Of a stretch of 64,000 bases of DNA, positions 23,500-34,857 are shown piece after piece. A program made the position numbers and the translations under genes. The notes beneath the pieces are model-generated. The model ran no database searches. It was not told the DNA's origin and saw only the letters and a list, made by a program, of their open reading frames with translations. The stretch lies in assembly GCA_012490785.1 (NCBI GenBank), contig JAAXCT010000273.1, forward strand, positions 372,001-436,000, read 5' to 3'. The stretch comes from Eragrostis nindensis (Eukaryota; Streptophyta; Magnoliopsida; Poales; Poaceae). Position 1 is the first letter of the stretch; every line of letters begins with the position of its first letter.

Positions 23500-24050
23500 T
23501 GATAAACTGTGGCGGTTGTTTCACAAACTCAGAGAAAGACGGTTGTTTGCGTCTCTCACTAAAAGCTCATGACATCAGGAAGTTACAATAATGCATGTCG
23601 CCCACTAATAACCCATATTTCTTAGATGAATTGGTTAATTCCCATGTTTTCTAGGGAAGAATTGTTGGCAACTTCAACCGTGCATTTGAGCGCTCTCGTA
23701 GACAGACGCAAATGCCCTAATTGTTGCAATACTGAATCCTTTTCCACTGTCATCATCTTCGCTTCAACTACATCTCCTATTCTCTAGGTGTCAACGGGAT
23801 ACTCTGACGTCCCACAATTTAGCTGTGCGTCCATTTTGGTTTGACGCTTCAGCAGCGACCGTGGTGGCAAACTCTGAATGCAAGCTGACAAGTGAAATAT
23901 TCTTCCCTGACGCCGCTCATTCCAAAGCTCTATGCGGCTGCACGGATCAACTTGGCCCACATTGAGTTCTTTGCGGCGAGCGAACAAAGGAATACAAGGG
24001 GTCAAAGGTGAGCATGTGCGCACGAGAGGTTGAGTTGTGAGAGGTATATA
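23500..24050 (-). ncRNA. PHAS-like locus G (site 23904-23925)
   Basis: Site TCCCTGACGCCGCTCATTCC. TATA (CTATATACC on the minus strand) is at 24043-24051, about 120 bp upstream of the target. The leader ('GAGCATGTG', 'CACGAGAGGTTGA') is shared with H. The body near 23850 carries GCAGCGACCGTGGTGGC, also found in L. Confidence 0.75.
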
Positions 24051-24319
24051 GACAGTGTGTATCCGAAAGAAAACAAATATAGTAATTATAGTGCTCAAAT
24101 GTATATATATCCGCGGCGGGGAAGTATTATATCATTGTGTTTTTATTATTTATTTTTGATCAAAGTGCACGTGACTGTAAAGGACAGACAAATCTTTTTC
24201 GCGAAAAAAAAGACATCGAAACTTTTTTTTTTTGACACGATAAAGGATAGAGAAACTAGCTCTAGTGCATGTGCGTAAGACAAATGAGCCTTTCCCTTGA
24301 ACGGTGGTGATACACGCAC

Positions 24320-24896
24320 CATTATTCTGAAGGCCTGAGGTGCGGACCTGTTTGCGCGTACCCGCTAGAATGAGTAAGTTACAATAACGTATGGCAGTAT
24401 CATTTGCAACTAATAATCCTTGTAAGAAATTTATTACTAGTAGATGAATTACTACGTCCTTATTTTTATTGAAGGAAGAGCTGCAAAGTTCAATCGTGCA
24501 TTTGAGCGCGCTCCACATAGGCCAACACAAATGCCGTCCTAAGCAGTGCAGTACTATTCAAGCGACCCCACTGTGAACATTTTCACTCCAGTAGCTTTTA
24601 CGGTTCTTTAGATATTAATAGGATACCATCACATCATCAGAATTTAGCAGCTCTTCTTTGTCCTTTGGCACTTCAAAGCTTGTAGGAAGAGCAACTACCG
24701 TTGTCGCAAACTATTATATATGCTCACTGCCTGAGAAGTGAAATATGCTTCCCTGACGCCGCCCATTCCAAACCGATGCGTGGCTGCGCGTATCAGCATG
24801 GCCTGCATTGACTTCTTGCGGTGAGAGAACGAAGGAATATACAAGAGGTCAATGAGCATGTGAGCACGAGAGGTTGAAGTGTGAGAGTTATATAGA
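24320..24896 (-). ncRNA. PHAS-like locus H (site 24750-24771)
   Basis: Site TCCCTGACGCCGCCCATTCC is among the closest to miR2118 (CCCATTCC intact). TATA (CTATATAAC on the minus strand) is at 24888-24896, about 120 bp upstream. G and H are clear paralogues in leader, spacing and TATA context. Confidence 0.8.
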
Positions 24897-25409
24897 CGGG
24901 ATATCGAAAACAAATTGTAACTATAGTACTGAAGGTAATAGTACTAGCTATATCAATGTGTTTTTCTCATTTAATTCATGAGTACTCATGAATTTTAAAG
25001 GACACAGAAACTAGCTCTACTGCATGTACGACAGACAGATAAGAAGAGGCTTGAACTTCAGTGCGGGCCTGTTTGTGCGGACAGGCCAGAATGAATGGGC
25101 CAAGATTGCAGTTACCCGCGCACGCGCGTCTCTTTAGCCCACCTTGGTGGGCCGCGTGCACCCAGCGCCAAGCCCGAATGATTCCCCACCGCGGATTCCG
25201 ACCGTTGCGCCGCCTCAGGTGCGCGCTTCCGCTTTTCCCCATCTTTTTAAGCACCGCTCGCCCTCCCCGACCGTTGCCACCGCCGCCCCCCTCCAATCCA
25301 TCCAGATCAAATCCCCTTCACCACCGGCGCAAGCAAACGGACACCTCCGCCGCCGCCGCCGCGCAATCGAGCCGAGAAGAACTCAAGTCCCGACGCCGCC
25401 GTCGCACCC

Positions 25410-26042
25410 ATGGCCGACGCCAGCGCCCTCGTCGTGTCGTCCGCCGGTGAGGCGCGGCGGCAGCAGCACCCGCTGAGCCAGATCGCGGAGAGCGGGACGC
25501 ACCGGCTGCTGCTGAAGCAGTGGCTCAAGGAGGAGGACCTGCTGGCCCGCCGCGTCGCGCTGCGGGAGGCCCGCCTCGACGGCGCGCGCAAGGAGATCGC
25601 CTTCCTCTACTGCGCCTTCTTCGCCTTCCACGCCGCCTCCGTCCTCCTCCTCTTCCTCTCCTCCGCCTCCTCCTCAGCCGCACCCGTGGCGTGCAAGCGG
25701 TCCTGGATCCCCTGCCTCGTCTCGCTGCTCTCCTCGCTGGCCATGCTCTGGGCGCTGCGGTACAAGTCCGACACCGAGGCCGTCCTGGAGCGGCTGCTCG
25801 CGCGGGAGCGCGAGGACGCGCTGCTGCTCGGCAAGTGCGTCGCGGAGCTAAAGCGCAAGGGGCTCGAGTTCGACCTGCTTAAGGAGGTGGACGCGCTGCG
25901 CAGGGCCAAGAGCCTCCGCGTCGAGGCCAAGGGCGGCGCCGACAAGGCAAGGAGGTGGCAGGCCAGGGACCTCGCCGTCTTCGCGCTCTCCGGCGCCGCC
26001 TGCGGTGTGCTCGTGCTCACCAGGTTCTTGCTCTGTAATTAG
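25410..26042 (+). CDS. Plant membrane protein of unknown function, 210 aa, single exon
   Basis: The first ATG (MADASALVVSS) is followed by an open frame to TAG. Residues 1-60 are polar and basic/acidic. There are three hydrophobic segments: about 65-88 (FLYCAFFAFHAASVLLLFLSS), 101-119 (IPCLVSLLSSLAMLWAL) and 187-208 (LAVFALSGAACGVLVLTRFLL). A charged, probably coiled-coil stretch at about 120-180 separates the last two. Upstream is GC-rich with CT-rich leader; a TTTTTAAGC-type TATA candidate lies near 25242. AATAAG near 26187 could serve polyadenylation. High GC and strong third-position GC set it apart from the surrounding AT-rich DNA. I do not recognise a named family. Confidence 0.85.
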   Translation: MADASALVVSSAGEARRQQHPLSQIAESGTHRLLLKQWLKEEDLLARRVALREARLDGARKEIAFLYCAFFAFHAASVLLLFLSSASSSAAPVACKRSWIPCLVSLLSSLAMLWALRYKSDTEAVLERLLAREREDALLLGKCVAELKRKGLEFDLLKEVDALRRAKSLRVEAKGGADKARRWQARDLAVFALSGAACGVLVLTRFLLCN

Positions 26043-26719
26043 CCCAGATCGCAAAAAAAAGGGGGGGGATCCGTTTGCCTTCTTGGCGCTGTTCTTGATT
26101 TGATCACTGTTGCAGGACGAAGGACACTGTTCGTTCTTGGCAGAACTGTTTGTTCTGCGAATTTTGCTGTTCATTCTTGTTTGCAATAAGGAAAGGATTT
26201 GATTATTCATATTTTACTTGTGTTTCTGATTGTACCAGAGAGCAAAAGTACTCTACTATTTTGTTTACGACGATTATGTTCCCCTGCTTTGTTCCCCCAA
26301 ATTGATCCTTTTTGTTCACTTCTAGGAAAATTATGCATCATCATTCATCAATGCGTATACTGATTGGAAGTTATGGGATAGCTATGCATTGCATGCGTGT
26401 ATTCGTGTTAACATTAGAGGATCCCAGTCGAAATCAAGAAAATCGACCAGTTCTGTGGTCCGTTTACAGCTCAGATTATTAGCCAATCTGAACATTTTGG
26501 TCACCTGGTGTCTGTTTTGTGGATGTGATATATCAAGAAAAGAAAATAAGAGTAAGTAAAGTTCAAAGTTTAGCAATAGTATGCAACCTGAAAGACTGAA
26601 AATACCAGTTGTAACACTTTCCTGTTTGATAGATAAACCAGGAAGAGGTTCCAGGAATTAAGCAGCAGCATCATTTTCAATTTTGTTCTTTGAAGGAGAA
26701 TTTTCATAGCCAGGGCTGA

Positions 26720-27310
26720 TTCTTCAAAGAAATAGCCAGTTCCTGAGTGAAGGCATTTTTCAAATGTCCATCCTCTCCCTTGACTTTTATTTTTTGTATA
26801 AACATTTCCCATTTAACTTGACATCGAGAACAGGAAAGATAAAAGCAAGTTCAAAGAATTTTTTAATCATATACTTATATTGAGCACAAGTTGAGTTCCA
26901 CCTTGCCCTGAAACAGTTTAAAGACATGAGCCGTTCCATTTCAGTGCGTCGAATTGCCCTTTGCTTACGAACGCAAACTGTGATGACAAGCACCGTCAAG
27001 CACAAACCGTCAAAACCGAACAATTCCACACCCAACTCCATCCATCACCTGCGCGCTCAAGGATGTGCGTCCAACGTACAAATCATGGTGAAGAGTTCAT
27101 CCACCGGATGAGGCAGTCAGTAATGTTTTCCTGATGCCACGCATTCCGAGCATGGCATGTCCAATTGTGCTCTATCGAATTATTCCTTTGTGGTGAGAGA
27201 ACATGCAAAGATCCTCGCAAAAAAAAAAAATTGCAAAGAGGCAAAAAGGAGGACACAGGCTGCTAGTGTGTGTTGTGTTGGAAGTCCCATTCAGGTTGAT
27301 AGTGTTTATA
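26720..27310 (-). ncRNA. PHAS-like locus I (site 27128-27149)
   Basis: Site TTCCTGATGCCACGCATTCC matches miR2118 through GATGCC without a gap. TATA (ACTATAAACAC on the minus strand) is at 27301-27311, about 155 bp upstream. The leader has the 'AGGCTGCTAGTGTGTG' signature shared with J, K and M. The body (26880-27000) is duplicated at 27990-28140. Confidence 0.75.
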
Positions 27311-27505
27311 GTATGTATAATTAATTTTACTTTCATTTTTTTATTTATTTGATCCGAAAGTGACATAATGACATATAGCATTTATTTGGTATCGTTTTAG
27401 CTCATTAGGCTCATGAGCTAAATCTTTGAGATATTCATGTGGAAAGGAAACAACCAAACCTCTATGAACAATTAGGTTCTATTATATCTCTTTGTGTGTT
27501 CATTG

Positions 27506-27510
27506 CCCCC

Positions 27511-27541
<31 letters not shown>

Positions 27542-27542
27542 A
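27506..27542. repeat. Homopolymer C26 followed by A11
   Basis: An uninterrupted run of about 26 C passes directly into about 11 A. Its exact length is prone to sequencing error. Confidence 0.9.
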
Positions 27543-28099
27543 CTCTTTGTATGTGATATAGCACTAATCCATGTTGAGTAGCCAGAATAGGATTTCTTCT
27601 AAAACCATACTTAATTTAGACAAGATCATAAAACTCCTGTTGTGACTTCTCTATGTGGACACTCGAATCCTTGGAGTAAGAGGGTTGTAAAAGCACTGAT
27701 CGGAGACCACCGACCCCCTCTGCTGCATGAATTTGAGACAATTTATCATAGTATACCTCTCCTGTTTGATGGATAAATCGGGAAGAGGGGTACACGATTA
27801 AGCAGCGGCATCATTTTTAGCTCTTTTCGTGAGGTAGAAATTTCATAGCTAGACCAATTCCTCAAAAATAGCCAGTTTCTGAGGGAAGGCATATTTTTTT
27901 TTCATATGTCCATCCTCTTTCTTGACTTTATTCTATTAGCAATTCCCATTCAACTTGGCATGCAAGAACCGGAAAGTTAAGTGTGAGCTCATAGAATTTC
28001 CTAATTCTGCACCTATATTAAGTGCAACTTGATTTCCAGATTGCCCTGAAACAGTTTAAAGACATGAACCGTTCCATTTCAGTGCAACGAGTTGCCCTT

Positions 28100-28520
28100 G
28101 ATTACAAACACAAACTATTATTACAATTTCATCACACTACATCATCATATCCCTGAAAAAAAAATCATTACATTCCCGTCAAATAACATAAGGAATCAGC
28201 ACATCAGTTCACGCAATGTACTCTAGGAACACACAAACATACAATGTAGAGTTGTACACCGCATGAATGAAAATAATGAAAAAAAAATTCAAAGGCATCA
28301 AGAAAGACAAATGATGAGAAGTCCGAATCTCCATCTCGCTCCACTCACATTCTAAGGGCCTTCTTTCCTCATGTAGAACGAATGCAGTAATGGAACCAGC
28401 ATGATGAGAAGATTGTCGAAGGAACAGCTCACAGAGGGAACAAGTCTTCTGACTGTCGCGTTGGTGAAGGGGCAGGGCAACTAATCGGGAATGCCGTAGT
28501 CAAATGACGATGCCTGTTCT
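28100..28520 (-). pseudogene. Remnant of the small membrane-protein gene (3' UTR, C-terminus and promoter)
   Basis: CTTCTTTCCTCATGTAGAACG at about 28360 corresponds to the C-terminal end of the intact gene near 62980. The 3' UTR side (28100-28350) and the upstream side (GACTGTCGCGTTGGTGAAGG, GTCAAATGACGATGCC) also correspond to it. Most of the coding region is deleted. Confidence 0.55.
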
Positions 28521-28539
28521 GTTCATTTCTTCAGTGAAC

Positions 28540-29223
28540 GTAGCTCCACAGCACATGTATTACGTCCTGGAAAACTGTACTCTGGTTTTGAGTTCAAAAG
28601 TCTTACTATGTCGCGAATTCCAAACGACTGGATTCTTCGTCGCAGAGGTATGTAGCCTTACTTGCAAGTTGCAAAGCATGATTTTTTTTTCTAAATATTC
28701 TCTGTTGGAATGCAAAATCAACGATAATTCATGACGTATTTTACATTTGCACACAACGCCCGGCCGTCGAGGCTAAGGGCGCTCGATGAAGACAAGATTA
28801 GCAGGGCTTCACTTGCGGCGGTGTTCTTGGTTACGGCGTCCGGTGATCTGCGAGCAGTCCCCCTACCCTGCCATTCTCTATCCCCTAATCCTGCTTGCCT
28901 TTTAGACCACATGGCTCATCAAGCACAGACCGTCAAGCCCGAATAATTCTGCGCCCAGCTCCATTCATCGCCTGACCCCAAAGACCCAACAATTACTGGC
29001 TACATCCATCAACCATGCGCTCGAGGATGCATGGCCGATACACGGATCATGGTGAAGGCCTCCTCAGCCGAACCCCACTGCGAAGAATAATTCGTCCCTG
29101 ATGCCGCACATTCCGAAGCAGAAAATTAGAATTTCTGGTGCCGAGAAAACATGCAAGAGAAGGAAAAGGAGGATGCAGGCTGCTAGCCTGTGGTAAACCG
29201 ACGCGGGACGATAGTATTTATAG
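28540..29223 (-). ncRNA. PHAS-like locus J (site 29095-29116)
   Basis: Site TCCCTGATGCCGCACATTCC is the consensus form. TATA (CTATAAATA on the minus strand, beside CACGTG) is at 29215-29223, only 100 bp upstream. The leader reads TAGCAGCCTGCATCCTCC, as in M. The body lies beside a wrecked copy of the small membrane-protein gene on the same strand. Confidence 0.82.
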
Positions 29224-29388
29224 CACGTGAATGTCTCTTTTTATTTTCTGTGTTTTTATTTGGATACGAAAGTGACATCGTTGACTTTTTTACGTTTGAT
29301 GATTCGTCTTATTCAAAATATTTTAAAATTATCATATATTTTGTTATGATTTGCTTTGTCACTAAATAATTTTGATTCTAACTTATAA

Positions 29389-30069
29389 TTAGTATGGCTG
29401 CCCGCACATTTGCGCGGCTAGAGTTGATTATTTTTTCATAACGATAATAGTATCAAATTTATTAACTTGTATGTAGGTATTTTATGATATTTTATAATAA
29501 ACTTTTATATCCCTCGCCTGTTCGTAAAGATGCACAGCTATTTGTCGCCTTGGCTTGTTGTCCAGCTCACTTGTTCCTCTAGTACACTTCTGCCAACTCA
29601 TTATCCATCTCTCACTCATCCTTACTCTGTCATCGTCATAGGCTCATAGCTTGTTTTTCAGCTTCCCTACTCATCACATCATAATGGTATGGTGAGAAAA
29701 TTAGAAATAAGAATTAAATATATTTTTAGCTATCTTTTATTTTTTCGACTTATAATGGAATGACGGGTAATTTAGAAATAGGTGTGAAGTGTATTTTGTT
29801 ACTTTTATTATTTTGAATTTAGCTATTTTTTTGAGTCATAATGGCATGGTGGGTAATTTAGAAATAGGTTCGAGGAGTATTTTTGGCTATTTTTTATTAT
29901 TCCGAATTTAGCTTTATAAATATTTATAGAGGGTTTTGTGACAAAATTTTTCATAGTGGCAGTGATGGGTAATTTTCTCTTCATATTTTCTCAGATTAAC
30001 AGTAGAATTTCTAGCATTTTAGAGCGAACGTGGTGGCTTCTTTTTCTCGTCAATTATATATATAATAGA
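29389..30069 (-). mobile_element. Helitron-type element, 681 bp
   Basis: On the minus strand it starts TCTATTATATATA after A (30069) and ends CTAA followed by T (29389). The hairpin AGCCGCGCAAATGTGCGGGC lies about 10 bp inside the 3' end. The inside has tandem 80-bp-type units with 'CATGGTGGGTAATTTAG'. It interrupts an older MITE-like sequence whose halves lie at about 29280-29388 and 30070-30160. Confidence 0.8.
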
Positions 30070-30166
30070 TTGTGCATATTGCAAATATTTTGAATAAAAT
30101 GAATAGTCAAACGTAACTAAAAAAAGTCAACAACATCAACAATTTAAAAATAGAGGGAGTATATGT

Positions 30167-30382
30167 TATTCCCTCCGTCCCCTGTTGACTTTTAAACATC
30201 ACGTTTGACCGTTCATCTTATTCAAATTTTTAGACAAATAGTATTTATTTTTTATACCTTGTTTTTTGATTGAAGATACTTTAATCATGACATATTTTTT
30301 TTTATATTCACGTAGACAAGCAGTCAAACACGGTGTACAATATTAAGTGAACCGCGACAGTCGTTTGGAGACGGAGGGAGTA
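30167..30382. mobile_element. Stowaway-like MITE
   Basis: The ends are TATTCCCTCCGTCCCC on the left and GGAGACGGAGGGAGTA on the right, with a TA target duplication. It is about 215 bp and non-coding, and lies just 3' of the P450 gene. Confidence 0.75.
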
Positions 30383-30521
30383 TAACAAAGCGACTCATGT
30401 TTTGACATGAATTTCGCTGCCATGGTACAGGATGTGAAGATTCACATTATTATTATTATCATCTTATATACTCAAAGACGAAGGTCCAGTGCTGCTGTAG
30501 AATATATGATATGATGATGAT

Positions 30522-32143
30522 TTAAACGGGTGTTGCTATAGCCTGCAGCGGATTGGCCATGGAGAGGGTGAGCCCAAGCCTCTCAGACATGTCAAGACCA
30601 CCGTTCTTGTGGACATGTGCAGGAAGGCTCCATTGGAAGCGATGCAGCAAGGACGCGAGGATGAGATGAACCATGCGAGCGGCGAGCGGCATCCCCGGGC
30701 ACATCCTCCTCCCGGACCCAAACGGCAGGAGCTCGAAGTCACGGCCGCGGAAGTCCACCTCCTTGCAGTCGTCCGCCAAGAACCTCTCCGGCATGAACTT
30801 TTCCGGCTCGGGCCACACCTTGGCGTCGTGCCCGATCGCCCACGCGTTGACAAGGACGCGGGCGCCCTTGGGCACCGTGTAGCCTCGGACCTGCGTCGTC
30901 GTCTCCGCCAGGTGCGGCAGCATGAGCGGCGCCGGAGGATGCAGCCGGAACGTCTCCTTCACGATGGCTTGCAGGTACTTGAGCTGCCCGACGTCCGATT
31001 CCTCGATCTGTTGCTTGGAGCCCAGTACTTGCGCGAGCTCCTCACGAGCTCTCGCCATGGAAGACGGATGCAGTAGCAGCTCCGCCATTGCCCATTCCAC
31101 CGTCCCTGAAGTTGTATCCGTCCCGGCATTGAACAAATCCTGATCCAAGTATATAAGTTGATAAAACGTAAGTTATTTTAACGTTGAAAGGAGTGTACGT
31201 ATGTCGCTGGAAATTAAGGTACCGAAATCAACGAGAGGAGTGTCTGTCGCGGGAAGCCTCCTCCATCCTCGGCGCTGCGGTAGTCCAGCAACACGTCCAA
31301 GAAGTTTTTGTTGGTGGGCTCCCCGGCGGCACGCTCACGCAGGCGGCGCTCAATCAGGTGGTCAATCATGGCGTGCAGCCGCCGGAGCAAGCCCTCGACG
31401 CGCCTTCTCAGCCCCTGCGGGTCTAGCCGTGCAATCTCGGGGAAGAAGTCGGACAGGTTCGGCAACCCGACGGTGACGTTCAGCTCTGCAAGCACGCCCT
31501 TGAATTCGCGATAAGGCGCGGCAACTACGCTGCGGTCGTTGTCGCCGTCGTGGAAGTCCGCGAGGTCGGCGGAGAAGATGGTGGACGACAGCAGATTGAG
31601 CGCCGTGGTGAAGGCCAGGCGGTTGATGTGGACGGGAGCGCTCCGCCGTGCCAGTGCCTCGATATGGGACACGAGCTGCTCCACCTTCTCCTGGCGGAGG
31701 GGCTGGTGCGCGTCGAGGCGGTGCGGCGCGAAGAGCTCCCCGGAGCACACCTTGCGGATCGTGCGCCACCGCGGGCTGCTGGGAGGGAGCCACGCCATGG
31801 AGTGCGTGTAGTGCGCGAACACGTGGGTGCTGTCGAAGAGGAAGCGCCCGGAGAAGGCGGCGTCATGGCGCTGCAGGAACTCGCGGGCGGCGTCGGCGGA
31901 GGAGGCCACCACGGTGGTGACCGTGCCCAGGCGGAGCGTCATCACCGGTCCGTGGCGCTCCGCGAGGCGCGCGAGGGAGCGGTGCGGGAGGGCGCCGAGG
32001 GAGAGGAGGTTGCCGACGACAGGCAGTGGCCGAGGGCCGGGGGGAAGGTTGCGTCGACGGCCGTGGTCGGCTAAGAGCCCCAGTAGGTAGTAGGAGCAAG
32101 CAGCCAGGATCAGGCATGCCGCCGTGTACAAGAGGACCTCCAT
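30522..32143 (-). CDS. Cytochrome P450, CYP76-type, two exons (32143-31223, 31139-30522)
   Basis: Predicted 512 aa: 307 codons, an 83-bp phase-0 intron (donor TCG|GTACCT, acceptor GATCAG), then 205 codons and TAA. An N-terminal membrane anchor (MEVLLYTAACLILAACSYYLLG) and the proline hinge LPPGPRPLPVVGN place it in the ER. Exon 2 has the I-helix oxygen-binding AGTDTTS, the K-helix KETFRLHP (ExxR), the PERF motif and the haem-binding PFGSGRRMCPG with its Cys ligand. All catalytic motifs are intact. The intron position and overall similarity point to CYP76, possibly CYP76M, whose rice members oxidise diterpenes in phytoalexin synthesis; the substrate here is not shown. Start ATG follows a TATA box by about 65 bp. 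Confidence 0.92.
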
Positions 32144-32207
32144 GGTGAGGTGGTGATCACTCCCTACTTGCTGTTGGTAATTTAATGGACTGAGCTCACC
32201 TCACACA

Positions 32208-32215
32208 CTATATAG
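32208..32215 (-). promoter_or_regulatory. TATA box of the P450 gene
   Basis: CTATATAG on the minus strand lies about 65 bp upstream of the P450 ATG. A second, mutated copy of this promoter segment is at 33570-33720 (CTATATACAGC). Confidence 0.75.
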
Positions 32216-32974
32216 AGCAGAGCATGCAGGCGATCCTACCTGCCACACAGGAAGTAACTGATCAAGTGGCGAGTAAGCCGTTATTGGTTATTGGTGGAGA
32301 CGAGTTGGTGGAGATCGAATTGGTGGCACGTCTGGATCGGTAGGATTCTAACATGACACACAGTGATACTAGCTAGTAGCAAATGACAAGAACAAATCTT
32401 TGTAAGCTGTATAAAAATAGAAAAATAAATAGTGACACATAATAATACAATTGGCAGGTGATGCGTTGTGTCTCATCAACTGTAAGCTTTTTACTATGCA
32501 AGATAATACTAGTTTATAAATATTTGGCATGCACATCAGCTCATGTACCACGTGCCCCATAGTTAAAGGAAAGAGGCCTCGGTGTGGGCCTGTCGTGCCG
32601 CAATAGTGTGGGCCAAAATAGCTACCTACGCTAAGCGATGTACTCTCTCAATTTCAATAATTTTGTCCCCAATGATTTTTTGAGTTATGTTGATCATTCA
32701 TTTTATTTAAAATATAGTTTATGATTTATTTTATCATTAAAAAATTAAACATAACATAATTTTGCATATTTGAGTTAATATTTTTTATAAGATCAATGAT
32801 TAAACGTTACTTAAAAAGTCAATAGCCACAATAATTTATCAGGCGCCCCGGGTGCAAAGGGTATCATCCGGCGACGCCGGGTGATGGATACGGTTGACTT
32901 GCACGCCCGTTGAGACCCCCATCTCCTCCCGCCCTTCTCCTTGCCGTGATGGTAGCAGTCGAGGCATGTGTGTA

Positions 32975-33514
32975 TAGGGGTGGAAAGTGGATACGGATAA
33001 TCCGTAACATCCGATATCCGTATCTGATAAAATGTAAATATGGCACGGAATTTGCCATTCGATAATATTTTTACACTATTCGAATTCGTATTCGAATTCG
33101 ATAAAAAAATATGGATGTGGATATGGTTTGAGGTTTTGGCATTAGATATCCGACATATCCGTATTTGTATTCGTATCCGCCACTATATCATAATATACTC
33201 ATATATTATATCAAAAATATTATAAAATTGGTCTAATTTTGATGTGAATGTAGTGTAGATCATGTGAAATAATGTTATTAAAGATACTTTAGAGAGGAAA
33301 AAGTGTAGTAGTTGTCTTAACAGCATAGAAAGTTAGATGTATCCGTATTCGTCCGAATTATAGTGATATTCGCTTTTGTATTCGCATTCGTTTAATATCA
33401 GATCCGTATTCGTATTTGAAAACATTCGTATTCGTATCCATATTCGTTTACAAATATGGATACGGATGTGGGAAAGGCACTATTCGATCCGTATTCGATC
33501 CGTTTCCACCCCTA
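32975..33514. mobile_element. hAT-type non-autonomous element, 540 bp
   Basis: The ends are TAGGGGTGGAAA and TTTCCACCCCTA, flanked by a perfect 8-bp duplication TGTGTGTA (32967-32974 and 33515-33522). The inside is rich in CGTATTCG/CGGATA motifs. The paralogous site at about 36990-37000 (GAGGCATGTGTGTGTATACC) lacks the element and shows the pre-insertion state. Confidence 0.93.
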
Positions 33515-33915
33515 TGTGTGTATATACCAAACGGAAAGGTGAGGTGTCAGATTAGGGTTCGCTCTACCTCTTTATACAGCACACGCTATATACAGCAGAG
33601 CATGCAGGCGATCCAACCTACCACACAGGAAGTAACTGATCAAGTGGCGAGTAAGCCGTTATTGGTTATTGGTGGAGGTGAGATCGAATTGGTAGCACAT
33701 CTCGATCGCTAGGATTCTGCTTTTCAGAGCACCGATTTACTTCAAGCTCACGTCGTTATATCTTATTCCATCAAACATGACACCTAGTGATACTAGTTGC
33801 AAATGACAAGAACTAATCTTTGTAAGTACTGTATAAAAAAAGAAAAATAAATAGTGACATAGTGATACAATTGGCAGGTGATGCAGTGCGATAGGTGTTG
33901 TGTCCCATCAATTGG

Positions 33916-34672
33916 CGGTTTCGCCGTCGGCGGAGGAGGGAGGCCCGACATCTCAACGTCTGCTTTGTTCCTTCATAGGTTTAGATAGGTAGGTCTTCCC
34001 GCGGTGGTCGTTCTTGGCGGCGATCGCGGTGTTTGTTAAGGTTAGGGTTTCTTTAGTGGTTCGGTGGACGACGGCAGTGCGGCATCGTCAAGTTCGTCGG
34101 CATGAAACACTGGAGGAGGATGTGTCTTGATGGTGACGGCGAGTCAAAGGCGCCATCATCGATGAAGAATAAGGTATTCTGGCCCCTCCTTTGTCTCGTC
34201 ATGGTTCTTCGTAGCTATGGCTGTTGGCTAGTGAGAGTTTGGTTTCCGGCGATATTCTTCTGGATGTTGCTCGGATTTGTGTTTTCCGATTGCGAATATG
34301 GTGAAGGAGGCGGCGATGGGCTCGGCTACGGGCTCGATGACGGCGAGTTCTTCATACTTGCATGTGGAATATCAGTGTACCCCTCTTTTGCGAAAGGGTT
34401 TGGTTTCAATTCCCCCCCCCCCCCCCCTCGGGGATGAGGATGGCGGTGGTGGATGGTGAGATGGCCGTGTTCTTTCAGATCGGAGTTTTCGTCCGTGGCA
34501 TATCCGTCTAGGATGGTGATCCTAGATGGTAGAATTTGCGGCTCTTTCAAGGTTTCTTGTCTCCCTCCCATCAATGGAGTTGGCGTTGATTGAGATGTTT
34601 TTTTAATCAGGGGATGTAATATGCTTCAATATTAATGAAATTTCCTTTTTGCAAAAAAAAATCTAGTTTTTT
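33916..34672 (+). mobile_element. LINE-like or retroposed insert with A-rich 3' end
   Basis: It interrupts unit 2 between CCCATCAATTGG and AGATAATACTAG, which are nearly adjacent in unit 1. It is GC-rich at the start and ends AATATTAATGAAATTTCC...GCAAAAAAAAA, as in 5'-truncated LINE copies. I could not define a clean target duplication or a reverse transcriptase. A C16 run lies at 34412-34427. Confidence 0.5.
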
Positions 34673-34857
34673 TAAGCAATAGATAATACTAGTTTATAAA
34701 TACTGGGCATGCACATCAGCTCATGTACCACGTGCCCTATAGTTAAAGGAAAGAGGCCTCAATGTGGGCCTGTCGTGCCGCAAGAGTGTGGGCCAAAATA
34801 GCTACCTACGCTAAACGATGTACTCTCTTAATATCAAAATTTTGTCTCTAATGATTT

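Larger units (their letters stand above)
32195..33560. repeat. Tandem duplication unit 1 (includes the P450 proximal promoter)
   Basis: The segment from the P450 TATA region to about 33560 recurs in the same order and orientation at 33570-37040. Landmarks include GCAGAGCATGCAGGCGATCC, 'CATGCACATCAGCTCATGTA' and GGCATGTGTGTATA. Without the hAT inserted at 32975, unit 1 is about 825 bp. Confidence 0.85.
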
